From assembly GCA_039989475.1 (NCBI GenBank), contig JBDXHU010000010.1, positions 62,001-126,000 on the forward strand: a stretch of 64,000 nucleotides of DNA. The letters are read 5' to 3'. Both the position numbers and the translations under genes were made by a program. The notes beneath the pieces were generated by a model. It was given only the letters and a program-made list of their open reading frames with translations, had not been told where the DNA came from and made no database searches. Every line of letters starts with the position of its first letter. Position 1 is the first letter of the stretch. Below, one piece after another: positions 60,826 to 64,000 of this stretch. Origin of the DNA: JBDXHU01 sp039989475. Its GTDB lineage: Bacteria > Pseudomonadota > Gammaproteobacteria > Pseudomonadales > Halieaceae.

Positions 60826-62220
60826 GTGAGCGATAAAACCCGAAAAATCCTGATAGTTGACGACGATGAGGACATCCTCACGGCGGGCAAATTGTTGCTA
60901 AAGCGGCAGTTCGGCTATGTGCAGGCTTGCAGCGACCCAAGCCAGATCCCCAGCTTGCTCGGCGCCAACCGTTTCGATGCCATCCTGCTTGACATGAATT
61001 TTTCCCCGGGTGAGAGCAGTGGCCAACAGGGTTTTGCCTGGCTTGCGCGTATTCTTGAGCTGGACCCGGATGCGGTTGTGGTCATGATCACCGCCCACGG
61101 CAGCATGGATCTTGCGGTGGAGGCGATGAAACACGGGGCCACCGATTTTGTGGCCAAGCCCTGGCAGAATGAGAAGGTGGTAGCCACCTTGTCAGCCGCG
61201 GTGCAGTTGCGGGCCAGTCGCGCCGAGACGCAGTCCCTCAAGCGCAGTAACCAGGCGCTGGTTGCGGCCAGCGGCAGCAGTGAACAGACCCTGCTGGGCA
61301 GTTCCCCCGCTATCAAGGATGTATTGTCACTGATCGAACGCTCTGCTCCCACCGATGCCAATATCCTGATCCTGGGAGAAAACGGTACTGGCAAGGAGTT
61401 GGCGGCGAGGTTGTTACACCAGCGCAGTCATCGCGCCGATGCTGTGTTCATGGCCGTGGATCTGGGTGCTGTATCAGAAAGCCTGTTCGAATCCGAGTTG
61501 TTCGGCCATCGTAAAGGTGCCTTTACCGGTGCCACCGAGGATCGTATTGGTCGGCTGGAGGCGGCCAATGGCGGCACCTTGTTCCTGGATGAAATTGGCA
61601 ACATCCCATTGCACCTGCAGGCCAAGCTGCTCACGGTACTGGAGCAGCGCCAGGTGACGCCGGTGGGCAGGAACGAGGCAGTGCATTTCGATGTGCGGGT
61701 CATCTCCGCCACCAATGTGCCGCGGGCACAATTGGCGGATGAGAGCCGCTTCCGCCAGGATCTGTTGTTTCGCCTCAATACCGTTGAGCTGATCTTGCCA
61801 CCCCTGCGCGAAAGGCGCGAGGACATCGCCGAAATCGCGAGCTATTACGCCGGGCTCTATGCCCGTAAATACCATAAACCGGAGCTGCAATTTTCTGAGC
61901 AGGCGCTGGCGGCCATGCAAGTTTACGCCTGGCCTGGCAATGTGCGCGCGCTGCGCCACGCTATTGAGCGGGCCGTAATCCTGGCGGAAAACGGAAGCTA
62001 TCAAGTCGGCGATCTGCAGTTGCAGGCGCCTGTCAAAACGGAGAACAGCGCAGCGGCTGAGGAGCTTGAGACCGGCTATGGCCTGAACCTGGAGCGTATG
62101 GAGCGGCGCGTGATAGAGGCCGCACTGAAACAGCACCGCTACAACATTAGCCATGCCGCCAAGGAGTTGGGCCTTACCCGGGCCGCACTGTATCGGCGAA
62201 TGGAGAAGTATGGGTTTTAA
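60826..62220 (+). CDS. Sigma-54-dependent response regulator (NtrC family)
   Basis: A 464-residue activator. REC (about 6-125; D56 phospho-acceptor, K in V-A-K-P-W), AAA+ (about 145-380) with Walker A G-E-N-G-T-G-K-E, sigma-54 loop G-A-F-T-G-A and Walker B T-L-F-L-D-E, and a C-terminal Fis-type HTH (I-S-H-A-A-K-E-L-G-L-T-R-A-A-L-Y-R-R). The start is GTG. The kinase gene overlaps its stop. It should switch on the divergent efflux operon through the sigma-54 promoter between them, and may act on itself. Confidence 0.95.
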   Translation: MSDKTRKILIVDDDEDILTAGKLLLKRQFGYVQACSDPSQIPSLLGANRFDAILLDMNFSPGESSGQQGFAWLARILELDPDAVVVMITAHGSMDLAVEAMKHGATDFVAKPWQNEKVVATLSAAVQLRASRAETQSLKRSNQALVAASGSSEQTLLGSSPAIKDVLSLIERSAPTDANILILGENGTGKELAARLLHQRSHRADAVFMAVDLGAVSESLFESELFGHRKGAFTGATEDRIGRLEAANGGTLFLDEIGNIPLHLQAKLLTVLEQRQVTPVGRNEAVHFDVRVISATNVPRAQLADESRFRQDLLFRLNTVELILPPLRERREDIAEIASYYAGLYARKYHKPELQFSEQALAAMQVYAWPGNVRALRHAIERAVILAENGSYQVGDLQLQAPVKTENSAAAEELETGYGLNLERMERRVIEAALKQHRYNISHAAKELGLTRAALYRRMEKYGF

Positions 62221-63562
62221 GAACTTCTCCCTGCTTATCGGGCTGCGCCTGTTGCTGCTGGTGCTGGTGCTGGCTGCCCTGGTTTACCTATTTGTCGTAC
62301 CCGGCTATCCCATGCTGCGGCTGCTGCTGGGCCTGGTGGCAGTGGCACAGTTATTCGAGACGGTGCGCTTTGTCAGTCGCACCAATGCCGAGCTGACGCG
62401 GTTTCTTGACGCGATTCGCTATGCTGACTTTGGTCAGCGCTTCAGGATGGAAGAAGTCGGCGCCGGCTTCGAGGAGCTGGGCCAGGTATTTACCGGCATT
62501 ATCGAGCGCTTCCAGGGCCTGCGTAACCAGCAGGAAGAGAGCCTGCGTCATCTCAAGGCCTTGATGGAACATGTGCCGGTGCCGCTGCTGTCAGTGCATG
62601 GGGACGGCAAGATTCATTTGCATAACAATGCAGCGCGCCGGCTGTTCGGCAGTATCAAGGTGGAGCGTCTCGAGGATTTACGCGTGTTTGGCGAGGATTT
62701 TCATCGTCACATGCTGGCAGTAGCGCCGGGTGAGAGGCGCCTGGCGGTGTTTCTGCTGGATGCCGTTGAGCAGCGTTTGATTCTCTCCGCCACGGAAATA
62801 ATTATTGGCGGTGAGGTGGAAAGACTGGTCAGCCTGCAGAACATCCAGAGCGAACTGGACGGTGTGCAATTGCAGGCCTGGCAAGACCTGGTGCGGGTGC
62901 TGACCCACGAGATAATGAACAGCATTACCCCGGTTGCATCGTTGGCCAAGACCGCCGCCGACCTGGTTGAGGATGCCACCAGCAAAGTATCAGACCACCC
63001 CGATGTGGTGGAAGAATTGGCGGATGTGAAAAGTGCAGTCGAGACTGTGGCGCGGCGTTCAGACGGTTTGATGCAGTTTGTGCAGAGCTATCGTCAGTTG
63101 ACCCGCTTGCCGGCACCAGACAAGCAGCCGCTGCTGGTCGGTGACTTGTTTGCCAACGCCGCGCAGTTGGTGGCCTCAGGCTGGCAGCAGAAGTCTATTG
63201 CACTGGTGCTGAACGTGGAGCCGATATCACTGCAGTTAAGTGCCGATTCCGACATGCTGGAGCAGGTGTTATTGAACCTGCTGAAAAACGCTGAGCAGGC
63301 ACTGGCGGAAAACCCGGAGCCACAGGTCGAGATGCGCGCCAGCCTCAATCGCAACGGCCATGTCTGTCTGGAAATCTCAGACAACGGCCCGGGTATCGAC
63401 GCCGAGGTCGCGGCCAGGATTTTCGTACCGTTTTTCACCACCAAACGAGAGGGCTCCGGGGTGGGGCTGGCCCTGACTCGCCAGGTCATGCTGGCCCACG
63501 GCGGTAATGTGGTGTTGGGCAGCAGTGACAGCGGCGGCGCGAAATTTACCCTGACTTTCTAG
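62210..63562 (+). CDS. Sensor histidine kinase, partner of the NtrC-type regulator
   Basis: A 450-residue kinase. Two membrane helices near the N-terminus (about 8-27 and 31-50) with almost no periplasmic loop, so the signal is probably sensed in or at the membrane. A PAS-like domain (about 115-215) follows. H-box V-L-T-H-E-I-M-N-S-I-T-P-V (about residue 238), N-box L-L-N-L-L-K-N-A-E-Q-A-L, G1 D-N-G-P-G-I and G2 G-S-G-V-G-L-A-L resemble the NtrY group. The ATG lies inside the last codons of the regulator gene with GGAG in front, so expression is coupled. Confidence 0.93.
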   Translation: MGFKNFSLLIGLRLLLLVLVLAALVYLFVVPGYPMLRLLLGLVAVAQLFETVRFVSRTNAELTRFLDAIRYADFGQRFRMEEVGAGFEELGQVFTGIIERFQGLRNQQEESLRHLKALMEHVPVPLLSVHGDGKIHLHNNAARRLFGSIKVERLEDLRVFGEDFHRHMLAVAPGERRLAVFLLDAVEQRLILSATEIIIGGEVERLVSLQNIQSELDGVQLQAWQDLVRVLTHEIMNSITPVASLAKTAADLVEDATSKVSDHPDVVEELADVKSAVETVARRSDGLMQFVQSYRQLTRLPAPDKQPLLVGDLFANAAQLVASGWQQKSIALVLNVEPISLQLSADSDMLEQVLLNLLKNAEQALAENPEPQVEMRASLNRNGHVCLEISDNGPGIDAEVAARIFVPFFTTKREGSGVGLALTRQVMLAHGGNVVLGSSDSGGAKFTLTF

Positions 63563-63580
63563 AGCGAGCACGGGAAGATT

Positions 63581-64000
63581 ATGTCCAGGTTCAAGAAGAT
63601 ACTGTTGCTGGTCCTGGCACTGATAGTGGTCTCAGTGCTGGTGAATATCTCTACCACCGCCCCACCGGTACTGGACCGGGAGGCCTTGTTCGCGGCGGCT
63701 GATGACTATGAAGTGCGCATCATCCGCGACGAGTTCGGTGTGCCGCATATCTACGGTAGTCGCGATGCGGATACCGCCTTTGGTTTGGCCTACGCTCACG
63801 CTGAAGACGACTTTGCCACGATCCAGGAGGTCATCCTGGCGACCCGTGGCACCCTGGCTGCGGTTAAAGGACGGGCCGCGGCGCAAACCGATTACCTGAT
63901 TCGCATGATGCGTATCTGGGAGGCGGTGGACGCTGGCTATGACAGCAAACTCAGTGTCCAGGCCCGAGCGGTTGCCGAGGCCTACGCCGCGGGTATAAAC
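63581..64000 (+). CDS. Penicillin acylase family protein (S45), 3' end outside window
   Basis: The first 140 codons of an N-terminal-nucleophile hydrolase. A basic start (M-S-R-F-K-K) and a membrane or signal helix (about 6-22) precede V-R-I-I-R-D-E-F-G-V-P-H-I-Y-G and A-F-G-L-A-Y-A-H-A-E-D-D-F, both hallmarks of the penicillin-acylase family, whose members cleave amides such as penicillins or acyl-homoserine lactones. The catalytic serine of the beta chain would lie beyond the window. It follows the kinase by 18 bases, so it may belong to that operon. Confidence 0.92.
   Translation, partial: MSRFKKILLLVLALIVVSVLVNISTTAPPVLDREALFAAADDYEVRIIRDEFGVPHIYGSRDADTAFGLAYAHAEDDFATIQEVILATRGTLAAVKGRAAAQTDYLIRMMRIWEAVDAGYDSKLSVQARAVAEAYAAGIN

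Overview
The window reads as a continuous chromosomal segment of a GC-rich (roughly 58-60 % by eye) marine-type gammaproteobacterium. The gene mix (wax-ester synthase, Baeyer-Villiger-type monooxygenase, quinone reductase, CaiB transferase, TIGR04219-type outer-membrane protein, AmpG-like MFS, DISM-GGDEF protein, many amidohydrolases and beta-lactamase-fold hydrolases) resembles Cellvibrionales/Halieaceae (OM60/NOR5-like). That placement is inference from gene content, not from a marker gene. I saw no rRNA, tRNA, transposase, phage gene or CRISPR array. About fifty protein genes fill nearly the whole window. The first (amidohydrolase) and last (penicillin-acylase family) are cut by the window edges.

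Region by region: 1-4.9 kb holds the amidohydrolase end, a minus-strand operon of a YiaA-like membrane protein, a PspA-like coiled coil and a secreted lipase, then a hotdog-fold protein and an SDR. 4.9-19.6 kb is a minus-strand signalling block: MAPEG protein, alkaline phosphatase, flavin monooxygenase, a 1017-residue sigma-54 activator, then a secreted subtilase, a two-component propeller histidine kinase and a REC-PAS-GGDEF-EAL regulator. 19.8-30.7 kb has a GH43-like propeller protein, DNA polymerase IV, an Atm1-like ABC exporter, a quinone reductase, an amidohydrolase lipoprotein, membrane proteins and an HNH nuclease. 30.8-43.6 kb has a BNR/VPS10-like propeller protein, a serine hydrolase, a DASS transporter, two tandem ABC1 kinases and a small acyl-CoA/organic-acid group (HMG-CoA-lyase-like, CaiB transferase, solitary LeuD). 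43.7-56 kb has an AmpG-like MFS, small envelope proteins, YjdM, an MBL hydrolase, a DEAD-box helicase, a histone-tail phasin-like protein, a serine hydrolase, a WS/DGAT, RecQ and a DISM-GGDEF cyclase. 56-64 kb is an efflux unit (HlyD-like adaptor, ATPase, FtsX-type permease) divergent from a sigma-54 response regulator, histidine kinase and acylase.

The most interesting part is 4.9-16.2 kb. One propeller kinase (HisKA_2 type) sits between two regulators with clearly paralogous REC-PAS halves: one an EAL phosphodiesterase, the other a sigma-54 activator carrying a degenerate GGDEF domain whose c-di-GMP I-site (RxxD) is intact. A near-perfect sigma-54 promoter lies between the activator gene and the protease-kinase-EAL operon, below several inverted repeats. 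A perfect intrinsic-terminator hairpin with an alternative pairing partner lies inside the first codons of the kinase gene. The protease has five exact-period 24-residue WDDRDD repeats near its N-terminus and a GMTWQE repeat at its C-terminus. I read this as a candidate undescribed protease/two-component/c-di-GMP circuit.

The 56-64 kb unit repeats the logic: a sigma-54 promoter matching the consensus at 16 of 17 positions drives the efflux operon, and two 18-bp dyads 21 bp apart sit by the start of the divergent activator gene.
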